NCBI GenBank assembly: GCA_030040965.1
Contig: JASHOT010000146.1
Coordinates: 1-32,831 of the forward strand
Length of the DNA stretch: 32,831 nt
Origin: Candidatus Sulfotelmatobacter sp.
Lineage (GTDB): Bacteria > Acidobacteriota > Terriglobia > Terriglobales > Acidobacteriaceae
Direction: 5' to 3'
Both the position numbers and the translations under genes were made by a program. Of this stretch, positions 24,549 to 32,761 are shown one piece after another; position 1 is the first letter of the stretch, and the number at the start of each line of letters is the position of its first letter. Below the pieces are notes generated by a model that saw only the letters and a program-made list of their open reading frames with translations, was not told the DNA's origin and did no database searches.

Positions 24549-25115
24549 ATGTACAAAGTGCTGGTCATTTTGCTGGTTGTTTTTGTAACGAACGTCTTGT
24601 GCATTCCGATGATGGCGCAAGACAAAGTGGAAGTGTTCGGCGGCTATGAATATTTGAGCATCGGCAACAACAACTCCGCCGGTTTCACCAGTCAGGGTTT
24701 CAACGGCTTCAACGCGGCGGGCACATTCAAATTCAACCGGCTCCTCGGCGTGGAGGGAGATTTTGGCGGCACCTACGCGACTGTTAGCGGCATCAGCGAG
24801 CACGTCTACACGTATACGGGCGGACCCGTTCTCACTTTGCCCGCTCCCTTCATTCGACCATTCGTGCATGTGCTGGTCGGTGGCGTGCAGATGTCAGTTC
24901 CGACATCAGGGGGCTCGGCCAGCTTGAACGGGTTCACAACCATGTTCGGCGGCGGCGTCGACGCCAAAGTCAACCACTTCCTCGCCATTCGTATTGGCCA
25001 GTTCGACTGGACGTACTATCACTTCGGAAATCAGACTGTCGCGGGAACGCCGTTTCCCTCCTTCAGTGGAAGCAACAACGTGAGATTCTCCACCGGACTG
25101 GTGCTGCGCTTCTAG
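24549..25115 (+). CDS. Outer-membrane beta-barrel protein
   Basis: A 188-residue exported protein. A signal peptide covers residues 1-23 (hydrophobic core LVILLVVFVTNVL, cleavage near MMAQ-D). The mature part begins VEVFGGYEYLSIG and is built of alternating amphipathic strands ending in RFSTGLVLRF, with the C-terminal phenylalanine expected for BAM recognition. Size and pattern fit an eight-stranded OmpA/OmpX-like barrel of the OMP_b-brl group. The ATG has GAGGAG at 24537-24542, six bases upstream. Function is unknown; small barrels of this type often have a structural or adhesion role. It is divergent from ribD. Confidence 0.85.
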   Translation: MYKVLVILLVVFVTNVLCIPMMAQDKVEVFGGYEYLSIGNNNSAGFTSQGFNGFNAAGTFKFNRLLGVEGDFGGTYATVSGISEHVYTYTGGPVLTLPAPFIRPFVHVLVGGVQMSVPTSGGSASLNGFTTMFGGGVDAKVNHFLAIRIGQFDWTYYHFGNQTVAGTPFPSFSGSNNVRFSTGLVLRF

Positions 25116-25133
25116 TTCCGACTCGGGGACTAG
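25112..25133. terminator. Hairpin between convergent barrel and small-ORF genes
   Basis: CTAGTTCC (25112-25119) and GGGACTAG (25126-25133) form an eight-pair stem with one G-T pair and a six-base loop. It overlaps the barrel stop codon. No T tract follows, so terminator function is uncertain. Confidence 0.35.
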
Positions 25134-25157
25134 ATTGGCAGATACGGACGAGTACGA

Positions 25158-25358
25158 TCAGCGGCGCGGTGGAAAGCTGCGGAACGAGTCGTCTTCGATT
25201 TCGGCCACAGCGGCTCCACTGCGCCCTTTCGGCCCGCGTCGTAGTGGCGAGCCGACATAGGCATAAGGATCGCCTTCGGGCGGCTTTTCTTTTTTGCGCT
25301 TCCAACGTTGAATCGCCGCACGTGCCAAATCCAGCAACGACTTGTTGCGCTGATCCAT
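25158..25358 (-). CDS. Small basic protein downstream of ftsY
   Basis: A 66-residue protein of no family I can name. The N-terminus is a basic amphipathic helix ([16 protein letters not shown]) and the middle has [20 protein letters not shown], a proline- and arginine-rich stretch that looks like a maintained motif rather than chance. The ATG at 25358 has GAGG about eight bases upstream and lies eight bases after the ftsY stop, so it is very likely co-transcribed with ftsY. A slightly longer start at 25370 would overlap ftsY. No membrane segment is visible. A role near the membrane or ribosome is guesswork. Confidence 0.6.
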   Translation of the reverse strand: MDQRNKSLLDLARAAIQRWKRKKEKPPEGDPYAYVGSPLRRGPKGRSGAAVAEIEDDSFRSFPPRR

Positions 25359-25366
25359 AATTGGCC

Positions 25367-26329
25367 TCACTCGAACAGCGAATCAACAAATTCCTTCGCG
25401 TCGAAGGGCAGCAGGTCGCCGGCTTTTTCTCCCACGCCCACGAAGCGCACAGGCAATCCCAGTTCGCGCGAAATGGCGACGACCACCCCGCCCTTCGCCG
25501 TGCCATCGAGTTTGGTGAGGACGATCCCCGTCACTCCCGCCGATTCGGTGAACAGTCGCGCCTGCTGCAGTCCATTCTGACCGGTCGTGGCGTCCATCAC
25601 AAGTAGAGTTTCATGGGGCGCTCCGGGAATGATGCGCCGCGCGGTGCGTCGCATCTTTTCCAGTTCCGCCATGAGGCTGGTTTTGGTGTGCAGGCGGCCG
25701 GCAGTGTCGACCACAACATAATCCACCTTGCGTGCCACTGCGGCCTGCAGCGCATCGAACAAGACCGCAGCTGGATCGCCACCGGGTTTGGTCTTGATCA
25801 CTTCGGTGCCGGTACGCTGGCCCCAGATTTCCAATTGCTCGATGGCTGCGGCACGAAAAGTGTCGGCCGCGCATAACAGAACGTTCTTTCCCCGTGCGCG
25901 AAACACTTGCGACAGTTTTCCGATCGTCGTCGTCTTGCCGGTGCCGTTGACGCCGACCACGAGAATGACTTCGGGCGAATTGTCGACTTTGCTCACCGGC
26001 CGCGCCTGCGCGGAATTCAGAATGCCGAGCAGTTCTTCTTTCAGCAGACGCTTCAACTCCTGAACGTCTTTGATCTGCTTGCGGTCGGCCTTTTCGCGCA
26101 GCGCCCCGAGCACTTGCTGCGTGGTTGCCGTGCCCAGGTCGGCGCTGATGAGCGTGGCTTCGAGATCGTCGAGCGTGGAGCGGTCGATCTCCTTGCCAAG
26201 GGATACGATGTCGTCGATGCGCTCCGCCAGATTTTCACGCGTGCGCGTGACCGCCTGCTTCATGCGGTCGAAAAAGCCCGGCTTCTTTTCTTGCTCTTCC
26301 TGCAGGCTGCCGAATAGGGTCTGAATCAT
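25367..26329 (-). CDS. ftsY: Signal recognition particle receptor FtsY
   Basis: A 320-residue SRP GTPase that docks SRP-ribosome complexes at the membrane and hands nascent chains to SecYEG. A short amphipathic N-terminus ([24 protein letters not shown]) replaces the long acidic A domain of E. coli FtsY. The four-helix N domain follows to about 115. The GTPase G domain shows [10 protein letters not shown] (126-135), the [11 protein letters not shown] insertion box, DTAGR (208-212), [10 protein letters not shown] (272-281) and a closing [14 protein letters not shown]. All catalytic motifs are intact. A small ORF follows directly, and an MFS exporter gene is divergent from it. Confidence 0.97.
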   Translation of the reverse strand: MIQTLFGSLQEEQEKKPGFFDRMKQAVTRTRENLAERIDDIVSLGKEIDRSTLDDLEATLISADLGTATTQQVLGALREKADRKQIKDVQELKRLLKEELLGILNSAQARPVSKVDNSPEVILVVGVNGTGKTTTIGKLSQVFRARGKNVLLCAADTFRAAAIEQLEIWGQRTGTEVIKTKPGGDPAAVLFDALQAAVARKVDYVVVDTAGRLHTKTSLMAELEKMRRTARRIIPGAPHETLLVMDATTGQNGLQQARLFTESAGVTGIVLTKLDGTAKGGVVVAISRELGLPVRFVGVGEKAGDLLPFDAKEFVDSLFE

Positions 26330-26527
26330 AAAAGGCCTAAACCTGATTATACGGGGCAGGCGTGGTTAGGGATTTTCGCTCACCAACGCAATTTTGGAGA
26401 GTCATAAGCTTGCCGTTGGGAATCAAAGACTGGTCAGGAATTCTGGACGAGACGGGCCGGCGGAATAATCGCTCTATTGGCAGCGATGGTATCCGATAGC
26501 GGTGATGATATTTTGTTTCGTGCGAAG

Positions 26528-27781
26528 ATGAATACGTTAACCACCCGAGCCGCTTTGAACCCGATGCAGACTTCGACCTTTCGCCGAGTCTTCAAGGCAT
26601 TTCAATATCGCGACTTCCGCCTGATGTGGATTGGCGCCTGCACGTCGTCGATCGGAACGTGGATGCAGATTGTGGCGCAGGGCTGGCTCATTTACCGCCT
26701 GAGCCATTCTTCCTTTCTGCTCGGTTTGGATCAGTTTCTCGGCGGGCTTCCTATTTTTCTGTTCACGCTGATCGGCGGCGTGGTGGCCGACCGCGTCGAG
26801 CGCCGCAAGATCCTGCTGGTCTCGCAATACATCCAGATGACGAGCGCGGCAATTCTGACCGTGCTGGTGGCGACAGGCGTTGTGCATGTCTGGGAGATCC
26901 TGTGCCTTTCGTTCGTTTCCGGACTGGCGCAGGCGTTTGGCGGGCCGGCGTATTCGGCTCTGATTCCGACTCTGGTCGATCGCGAAGACATGCCCAATGC
27001 CATCGCGCTGAATTCGATCCAGTTCAATCTGGCGGTGACGGTGGGGCCGGCGCTGGCCGGTATCACGCTGGCTCGTCTGGGCGAGGGATGGTGTTTCGGG
27101 TTGAACGCCGTTTCGTTTCTGGCCCCAATCATAACGTTGTCGATCATCTCCGCGCGATTCCTGCCCGAAAAGTCGGCGGAGACGATGTTTAAAAGCTTGA
27201 TGCAGGGATTCGGTTTCATCTGGCAGCACGGAGCGATGGTCGGCGTGGTGGTGCTGGCTTTCACCATGACGTTTTTCAGCATGCCGATGCGGACTTACAT
27301 TCCTGTGTTCGTGAAAGATATTTTTCATCGCGGTCCGGAGACTTACGGGAACCTGCTCTCGCTCATGGGCGTGGGATCGATCTGCGGATCGCTCGCCGTG
27401 GCCGGTCTGGGGAACATTGCGAAAAAAGGGCGCTTTGCGCTCGGAATGCTGATTCTGCTGGGCGCAGGCATTGCGGTTTTCTCGCTGTCGAAGCTGCTGC
27501 CGCTCAGCTACGCCGCGCTGGTATGCGTGGGCATTTGCATGATGGCTGTCTTTGCCACGGTGACGTCGCTGGTGCAATTGATCACGACCGACCAGATGCG
27601 CGGGCGCGTGATGAGCGTCTATAACTTCGCCTTCCGCGGCGGTATGCCGATGGGCAATCTGGCGACCAGTTGGCTGGTGCCGCGGTATACAGCTCCGCTC
27701 GTGCTGGGCGTGAACGGATTCCTGCTGATTGGAGTAGCGCTCTATTTTCTGTTGCTGCAGAGAAGGGTCGCGGCGCTGTAA
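26528..27781 (+). CDS. MFS exporter (EntS/MFS_3-like)
   Basis: A 417-residue major facilitator with about twelve helices. The N-terminus (FKAFQYRDFRLMWIGACTSSIGTWMQIVAQGWLIYRL) and the loop GGVVADRVERRKILLVSQ are typical of MFS_3 exporters such as EntS and macrolide-efflux relatives. ALNSIQFNLAVTVGPALAGI in the central part and DQMRGRVMSVYNFAF in the second half are conserved family motifs. Substrate is unknown; siderophores or drugs are possible. Start choice is uncertain: the frame is open to 26477, ATG 26528 has only GCGAAG before it, and ATG 26564 would begin MQTSTFRRVF. The gap to ftsY (26330-26527) holds no recognised signal. Confidence 0.88.
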   Translation: MNTLTTRAALNPMQTSTFRRVFKAFQYRDFRLMWIGACTSSIGTWMQIVAQGWLIYRLSHSSFLLGLDQFLGGLPIFLFTLIGGVVADRVERRKILLVSQYIQMTSAAILTVLVATGVVHVWEILCLSFVSGLAQAFGGPAYSALIPTLVDREDMPNAIALNSIQFNLAVTVGPALAGITLARLGEGWCFGLNAVSFLAPIITLSIISARFLPEKSAETMFKSLMQGFGFIWQHGAMVGVVVLAFTMTFFSMPMRTYIPVFVKDIFHRGPETYGNLLSLMGVGSICGSLAVAGLGNIAKKGRFALGMLILLGAGIAVFSLSKLLPLSYAALVCVGICMMAVFATVTSLVQLITTDQMRGRVMSVYNFAFRGGMPMGNLATSWLVPRYTAPLVLGVNGFLLIGVALYFLLLQRRVAAL

Positions 27782-27796
27782 AGTCTCAGCCCGCGG

Positions 27797-28609
27797 CTAG
27801 TGGTTGCGCAACGCCTCGATGTTTCCATGGGCGATTTGCTGTTGCAGCCAGACCCGAAGAAAAGACCCTTCGCAGGTACCCGAGATCGTGGGATGAGGCA
27901 GTTCGCTGCAGAGCGCTTCGGCGCGCGTGCGGCTTTCCAGGTTCAGATTTGTGCGGAGCGACATCGCCGCGGCGTAGACGTTCAGCTGACGGCAGTCCTG
28001 GGCGAGGGGCGGGTCCGCTATCTGCTTGCAGTCTTCCGGATTTTGTAAGAACGGGATCAAAACAATGCGCAGGTCGATGGGGAAATCCATGCTCCGATGC
28101 ATTGCACCCCAGTAAGACATATATGGATCGGCGTCTCCTCGCAGCAGTGCAACCGGGAAATATTTCGAGCGGCCGTTCCCGTCGGGTGCGAGAGAAGATG
28201 GCCACTCTCCGTTGTTGAGCTCAGAAAAATTGATGTCGGCGCCACATGCAGCGCCAACGGGCACGGCCGGATCGGTCACGCGAATCCAGTATCCGCGCAA
28301 GGAACGCAAAAATTCCGTGTGAACCGAAGGGGTGAAAAAAAGGCGGCCGGAGCCGCCGGTGGTCGTCGTCTTACTCTCAAGCAAGCTTCGCCCCAGATCC
28401 TGAGCCTGCAGGCAGATATTCATTCCAGGCACTGGCTTCCCCGTGACCGCGTCGACGACCTGCGCTGCAACCGGTGGCGCGATGCGAACGAAGCCCAGAG
28501 TAAACATTGCCGCAACGATGATAAGAGCAAATACGATCACCGATACGCCCAGGTACTTCAACCAGCGTCTTGGTTTGGTTCTGCCGGGGACCTGCAGCGG
28601 CGCTGCCAT
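27797..28609 (-). CDS. Membrane-anchored protein of unknown function
   Basis: A 270-residue protein with a positively charged N-terminus and one membrane helix (about 17-43, YLGVSVIVFALIIVAAMFTLGFV). The exported part starts with a short Ig/transthyretin-like strand pattern (AQVVDAVTGKPVPGMNICLQAQ) reminiscent of carboxypeptidase-regulatory-like domains. Several cysteines (ICLQ, GAACGAD, EDCKQ, QDCRQ, EALCSE, GTCEG) could form disulfides in the periplasm. I do not recognise the remainder. It is convergent with the MFS gene, with only 15 bases between stops, and lies 60 bases downstream of the HD-GYP gene on the same strand, so it may share its transcript. Confidence 0.7.
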   Translation of the reverse strand: MAAPLQVPGRTKPRRWLKYLGVSVIVFALIIVAAMFTLGFVRIAPPVAAQVVDAVTGKPVPGMNICLQAQDLGRSLLESKTTTTGGSGRLFFTPSVHTEFLRSLRGYWIRVTDPAVPVGAACGADINFSELNNGEWPSSLAPDGNGRSKYFPVALLRGDADPYMSYWGAMHRSMDFPIDLRIVLIPFLQNPEDCKQIADPPLAQDCRQLNVYAAAMSLRTNLNLESRTRAEALCSELPHPTISGTCEGSFLRVWLQQQIAHGNIEALRNH

Positions 28610-28669
28610 TGTTTGACTAGACGCTACCGCCCGCGTCCCGTCAAGGTTACCGGGGGGTTGATCATCCGT

Positions 28670-30577
28670 TTACACGCGGGTGCGTTCCAGGGCGTTGGTT
28701 TCTACGGCCATGACTTCGGGTGTGGGCGTGGGAATCGGCTCTGGTGCTGCGGGCGCAGGAGCAGCAGCAGGCGCGGCGATAGGGCGTTTGATGGTGAAGC
28801 GCTGAATGCGAATTTCTCCGCGCGCATAGACAGCAAGCAGAGCTTTCACCGCCTCGGGATCGAGCCGCTTTCCGGCGAGATTCTGAATGATCTGCAACGC
28901 CTGCTCCGGCGTGTGCGCCGTCTGGTAGGGGCGGTTGGTGGTCAGCGCGTCGAACGTATCGGCGACGGCGATGACTCGCGCCAGCAGCGGAATCTGATCG
29001 CCCTGCAGCCCGTAGGGATAGCCGCGGCCATCGAGCGCTTCATGATGCAACTCGATGCCGGGCAGCATCTCGGCGAGTTGCGGCACGGGGCGCAGGATGT
29101 TCGCGCCCTTCGTGGTATGCGTCTTCATCACTTCGAACTCTTCGGCGGTGAGCGCGCCGGGTTTTTTCAGGATGTGGTCTTCAATGCCGATCTTGCCCAC
29201 GTCGTGCAGCTGCGCGGAAATCTGCAGCGTCTCCATGAAAGTGGAATCCAGATTCATTTCTTTGGCAATCAGCAGGGAATAGCGCGTCACGCGGTCGGAG
29301 TGGCCGCGCGTATACGGATCTTTTTCGTCGACCGCGCCGGCCAGCATCTGGATGGAGCCCATAAACAGGGCGCGATTCTCATCGGCCGCGCGTTTGAGAT
29401 CTTCTACGAAGTGCTCGAGTTCATCGGACATGGTATTGAACGTTTCCGCCAGCTCTCCAATTTCGGTGCGGGTGCCGAGGTGAACGCGCTGCGAGAAATC
29501 GCCTCTGGCCAGCGCGCGGCTGGTCGCGGTGAGAACGTGCAGCGGGTTGGTGATGCGACGGGCGGCATAGATGCTGACCAGTATGCTCAGCAATACCACG
29601 CCGGCGGCCAGAAGGCGGGCGATGCGCTGCATGTCGTAGATGTCGCTATAGGCGTCGCGGCTCGGCTTCTGCACAACCACGGCCCAATCGAGCGACGTCA
29701 CCGGGCTGTAGGTGCCGAGCATCTCGATGTGGTCCGACCCGTTCTTGATGGTGAATTCTTTGGTCTCGGCCACCAGCGCCTTGTTGCCGCGGTCGACAAA
29801 GCTTCTGACGATGTCGAGATTTTTCATGTCCTGGCCAGTGGCGAACTCAGCGCTTGCCCCCGCGACCAGACGCCCTTGCGAATCGACTACGTAGGGCGTG
29901 AGTCCTCCGCCGCTGACCTCCTGCAATCGGCGAATCAGAAACTGAAGATCGACAACCGACGCGATCATTCCCAAAAATCGCGGTCCGTACTTGACCGGTG
30001 AGCTGACCAGGAAAACGGTGCGCGCTTTCTTGCCCTCGCCTACGACGAGAGCCTGTCCGTTATACTCCCGGCCGTCGCGGGCGGCGGCGTAAGCGCGCTC
30101 CAGTTCGCGGTTCAGGAATGCGTCGGGTGCGATGCCTCCGGCGAAAATGCCTTTGGCTTCGGAGTTCAGCAGAGTCGCGTAAGCAATTTCATCGGACGAA
30201 GAGACAAAATTTTCGAGCAGAGCGCGCAGTTCGGGAGCCTGGATGTTCTGTCCGCCGATATCGCCACCGCTGGCGACTTCGATGGCGGACGATAGATTCT
30301 CCAGCATCAGGCGCTGCGAGTGCTCGTGCTGCGAGAGATCGTCGGCCAGCGAGCGCGTCACGGTGTTCTGCAACAGCATCTCGTTTCGTTTCAGGCGCTC
30401 ACGGTTGCTGGCCTCGACCTGCGCCGAGTAGAAATACATGGGCACGATACTGATGATCAGGAGTACGCCCAGAATCAGGTAGAGAATCGGGACGCGGGTG
30501 CGATTGGAGGCGCTGGCGGACAAGTCTCTCCCTTCACTCCTGACGGACGCTGAAGCCGAAGTGGCGGCGGAATTCAA
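28670..30577 (-). CDS. HD-GYP domain receptor, predicted c-di-GMP phosphodiesterase
   Basis: A 635-residue membrane receptor. Helix 1 is at about 30-50, an extracytoplasmic dCache/PAS-like sensor at 51-318, helix 2 at 319-341, and a HAMP domain at about 339-392 (RRITNPLHVLTATSRALARGDFSQRV). The HD-GYP domain (about 408-575) has H458-D459 (HDVGKIG), H487 (KTHTTKG), H511-H512-E513, the GYP motif in DGRGYP (516-521) and D540 (ADTFDAL). An Ala/Pro-rich tail follows. All catalytic motifs are present, so hydrolysis of cyclic di-GMP in response to an external signal is expected. The start is TTG at 30577 with AAGGA four to five bases ahead. Nothing nearby identifies the signal. Confidence 0.92.
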   Translation of the reverse strand: MNSAATSASASVRSEGRDLSASASNRTRVPILYLILGVLLIISIVPMYFYSAQVEASNRERLKRNEMLLQNTVTRSLADDLSQHEHSQRLMLENLSSAIEVASGGDIGGQNIQAPELRALLENFVSSSDEIAYATLLNSEAKGIFAGGIAPDAFLNRELERAYAAARDGREYNGQALVVGEGKKARTVFLVSSPVKYGPRFLGMIASVVDLQFLIRRLQEVSGGGLTPYVVDSQGRLVAGASAEFATGQDMKNLDIVRSFVDRGNKALVAETKEFTIKNGSDHIEMLGTYSPVTSLDWAVVVQKPSRDAYSDIYDMQRIARLLAAGVVLLSILVSIYAARRITNPLHVLTATSRALARGDFSQRVHLGTRTEIGELAETFNTMSDELEHFVEDLKRAADENRALFMGSIQMLAGAVDEKDPYTRGHSDRVTRYSLLIAKEMNLDSTFMETLQISAQLHDVGKIGIEDHILKKPGALTAEEFEVMKTHTTKGANILRPVPQLAEMLPGIELHHEALDGRGYPYGLQGDQIPLLARVIAVADTFDALTTNRPYQTAHTPEQALQIIQNLAGKRLDPEAVKALLAVYARGEIRIQRFTIKRPIAAPAAAPAPAAPEPIPTPTPEVMAVETNALERTRV

Positions 30578-30649
30578 CGTATCCTTAAAATTTTATCGGT
30601 GAATACGCGTGGTGCGGATGAAAACCAGGCTCAGCGGGCATTACCAAAG

Positions 30650-30713
30650 TACCAACGAGATGTGGCTTCTGGCGCGGCGTTGGTAACGGGGATGCGTGGC
30701 GCTTTCGCCATCC
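30650..30713. other. Two hairpins between chbG-like and HD-GYP genes
   Basis: TACCAACG (30650-30657) pairs perfectly with CGTTGGTA (30678-30685). A second hairpin, GGAT-GCGT-GGCG (30690-30701) with CGCCATCC (30706-30713), lies just after the deacetylase stop on the minus strand. They could act as a terminator between the two same-strand genes, but no T tract is visible. Confidence 0.35.
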
Positions 30714-30716
30714 CTT

Positions 30717-31643
30717 CTATTTCAATAACTTCGCCAGATCTTTCCAGCGGATCAGAATTGCGTGATTTTCCTCCAGCAGTTTCTTGAATTCCGGGCTGGT
30801 GACCACGTCATAGTCGCGCTGGCGCCATGCTGCGCCGTAATCGGCGTGATCGACCATGACCGCACGCATCTCGTCGTCGTCGTGACCGAGGTGAACGATC
30901 AGCTCCGTCAGTCCCGGCTTCAGATTTTTGATCGCATTGGCATAAAAATCTTTCCATCCACTCGGCAGAACTGACGGATTCGCGATGAGCACGGAATCGA
31001 CGAGCACGTCGTTTGGAGAAAGAACTGATGTGAGTTCGCGCGGCGCGCTCGGAGCGAGAAACGCAAGAAACGGCAGCTTGTATTCATGCGCAACTTTCAC
31101 GTAAACGGCAAACAGATCGGGCCGCGAAAATAGCGTGGCCATGTGGCTGTCGAGATGCGTGGGATGAATTCCCATCGCCTTGGCGCGTTCGATTTGGGCG
31201 CGAATTTCCCTTTCCACTTCATCGGCCTTTTCTGCTCGCATCGCCTGCGGAGTGTCGGGCCAAAGATAGCCGGAAGGATCGAGCAGGCTTGGAACCTTAT
31301 CTTTCGACTCGACCGGGCCCCAGCGATACGTCTTCCATTCGCTGGTCAGCGTAAGGTGCAGCCCAAGATCGGCGTCAGGGTGGGCTTTGGCGTAGTCGGC
31401 AACTTCCGTGAGCCACGGGCAGGGAACCATGATGCTGGCCGAGGAGACCGCGTTTTGATCGAGCGCATCAAAACTCGCCACATCTTCCGAGTGAGCCTCG
31501 GCGAGATCGTCGGCATGAATGATGAGCAGCTTGGAGCCCTGGGGATAACCCAGGCGCTCAGCGATGGTTTGGCTCTGGGCCAACGCAACAGTCGCTATCA
31601 GCAGAAAAAAAATGGCGGAGATACTTAGCTGTCTCATCCGCAT
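30717..31643 (-). CDS. Exported YdjC/ChbG-type deacetylase
   Basis: A 308-residue protein with a signal peptide (about 1-23; LSISAIFFLLIATVALA-QSQ) and a YdjC-family domain. Metal and catalytic residues expected for carbohydrate deacetylases are visible: HADD (43-46), H96 in LGLHLTLTSEW, and H163 and H167 in HPTHLDSHMAT. ChbG removes acetyl groups from chito-oligosaccharides in the cytoplasm; a signal peptide suggests this one works in the periplasm or outside. The start at 31643 has GGAG eight bases upstream; ATG 31637 is an alternative. Substrate is unknown. Confidence 0.87.
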   Translation of the reverse strand: MRMRQLSISAIFFLLIATVALAQSQTIAERLGYPQGSKLLIIHADDLAEAHSEDVASFDALDQNAVSSASIMVPCPWLTEVADYAKAHPDADLGLHLTLTSEWKTYRWGPVESKDKVPSLLDPSGYLWPDTPQAMRAEKADEVEREIRAQIERAKAMGIHPTHLDSHMATLFSRPDLFAVYVKVAHEYKLPFLAFLAPSAPRELTSVLSPNDVLVDSVLIANPSVLPSGWKDFYANAIKNLKPGLTELIVHLGHDDDEMRAVMVDHADYGAAWRQRDYDVVTSPEFKKLLEENHAILIRWKDLAKLLK

Positions 31644-31703
31644 AAGAAACTCCGGAAGTAAGATGCGAACCTGCCGCTACCGAACCATTTTGCGCGGGCC
31701 TGA

Positions 31704-31731
31704 GCTCAGGACTCGCGGCTCGCGACTCGCT
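31704..31731. repeat. Heptamer tandem repeat, ACTCGCG type
   Basis: Units GCTCAGG, ACTCGCG, GCTCGCG and ACTCGCT follow in strict 7-base register. The last one runs into the gpsA stop codon (31730-31732). This is the third heptamer array in the window; the unit sequence differs from the others. Confidence 0.5.
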
Positions 31732-32740
31732 ATCCTTCGCTCTTGCCGCTGCGCGTCATCAATCCCTGAATCGCCTCGCGCGGAGATTTTCCTTCATGCA
31801 AAATCGCGTGCATCTGCTCGGTGATCGGCATTTCGACGCGGCGCGCGCGGGCGAGTCCCACGGCCGCAGTTGTCGTGAAGATTCCTTCGGCGACCATTCC
31901 GTGCATGGCGGCTACGATCTCGGCGAGCTTTCGCCCGCGGCCAAGTTCCACGCCCACGCTGCGATTGCGCGAAAGTCCGCCGGTGCAGGTCAGCACCAGG
32001 TCGCCCAGTCCGGCCAGCCCGGCCATAGTTTCGGCGCGGCCGCCGCAGGCTACGACCAATCGCGTCATCTCTGCCAGGCCGCGCGTGATCAGCGCCGCCA
32101 CCGAATTGTGGCCGAGGCCAAGCCCATCGCAGATTCCCGCTGCGATCGCAACAATGTTCTTCAACGCACCGCCGAGTTCAACCCCGACGACATCGCTGTT
32201 GGTGTAAACACGAAAACTCGGATCACTGAATTCCGTCTGTACCGTGCGCAGCAGTTCCGGATCCTGCGACGCAATCGTAATCGCAGTCGGGTCGCCACGC
32301 GCGACTTCCTGCGCGAACGAGGGCCCGCTGAGCGCGCCTATGCCGCATGACGGGCCGCCGCGTTGCAGCACCTGTGCGATGACCTCCGACATTCTTTTGA
32401 GCGATTGTTCCTCCAGGCCTTTGGTGGCGCTGACAATGAGGGCACGTGCGGGAATCATCGGCCGCATGCGCTCGAACAGCGAACCGCAATGCTGCGATGG
32501 CATCACACTCACCACAATCTGCGCGGTTTCGAGCGCGGCCCCGAGATCGTTCGTCGCAGTGACTGATTCCGGAATCCGCCTGCCGGGAAGAAATTGTTCG
32601 TTGATGCGACGTTCGGTGATCGATTGGCAGACATCGGTCTCGTGCGCCCATAAACGCACGCGATGCGTCCCCTTGCGTCCGAGAACGATCGCAATCCCGG
32701 TGCCCCATGCGCCCGCGCCGATAATGGCGATGTCGCTCAT
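31730..32740 (-). CDS. gpsA: Glycerol-3-phosphate dehydrogenase [NAD(P)+]
   Basis: A 336-residue enzyme that reduces dihydroxyacetone phosphate to sn-glycerol 3-phosphate for phospholipid synthesis. The Rossmann motif GAGAWGT (8-14) is at the N-terminus, followed by K107 in SATKGLE, the ALSGPSFAQEVARGDPTA stretch, the catalytic lysine K194 in ELGGALKNIVAIAAG, and GLAGLGDLVLTCTG, which is diagnostic for GpsA. Length is typical. The ATG at 32740 has GGGAG about ten bases upstream. It lies 21 bases after the stop of an upstream gene cut by the window edge, so it is probably the second or later gene of an operon. Confidence 0.96.
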   Translation of the reverse strand: MSDIAIIGAGAWGTGIAIVLGRKGTHRVRLWAHETDVCQSITERRINEQFLPGRRIPESVTATNDLGAALETAQIVVSVMPSQHCGSLFERMRPMIPARALIVSATKGLEEQSLKRMSEVIAQVLQRGGPSCGIGALSGPSFAQEVARGDPTAITIASQDPELLRTVQTEFSDPSFRVYTNSDVVGVELGGALKNIVAIAAGICDGLGLGHNSVAALITRGLAEMTRLVVACGGRAETMAGLAGLGDLVLTCTGGLSRNRSVGVELGRGRKLAEIVAAMHGMVAEGIFTTTAAVGLARARRVEMPITEQMHAILHEGKSPREAIQGLMTRSGKSEG

Positions 32741-32761
32741 CGCTCATCGCTCCCATGCTTC

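Noticed and set aside
26537-27577. Minus-strand open frame opposite the MFS exporter
   Set aside because: Antisense shadow with His/Gln/Arg-rich translation; the opposite strand encodes a convincing twelve-helix transporter.
28097-30001. Long plus-strand open frame (634 codons) across the HD-GYP gene
   Set aside because: It is antisense to a gene with complete catalytic motifs. Its translation is rich in His, Arg and Gly with no recognisable domain, as expected for the complement of GC-rich coding DNA.
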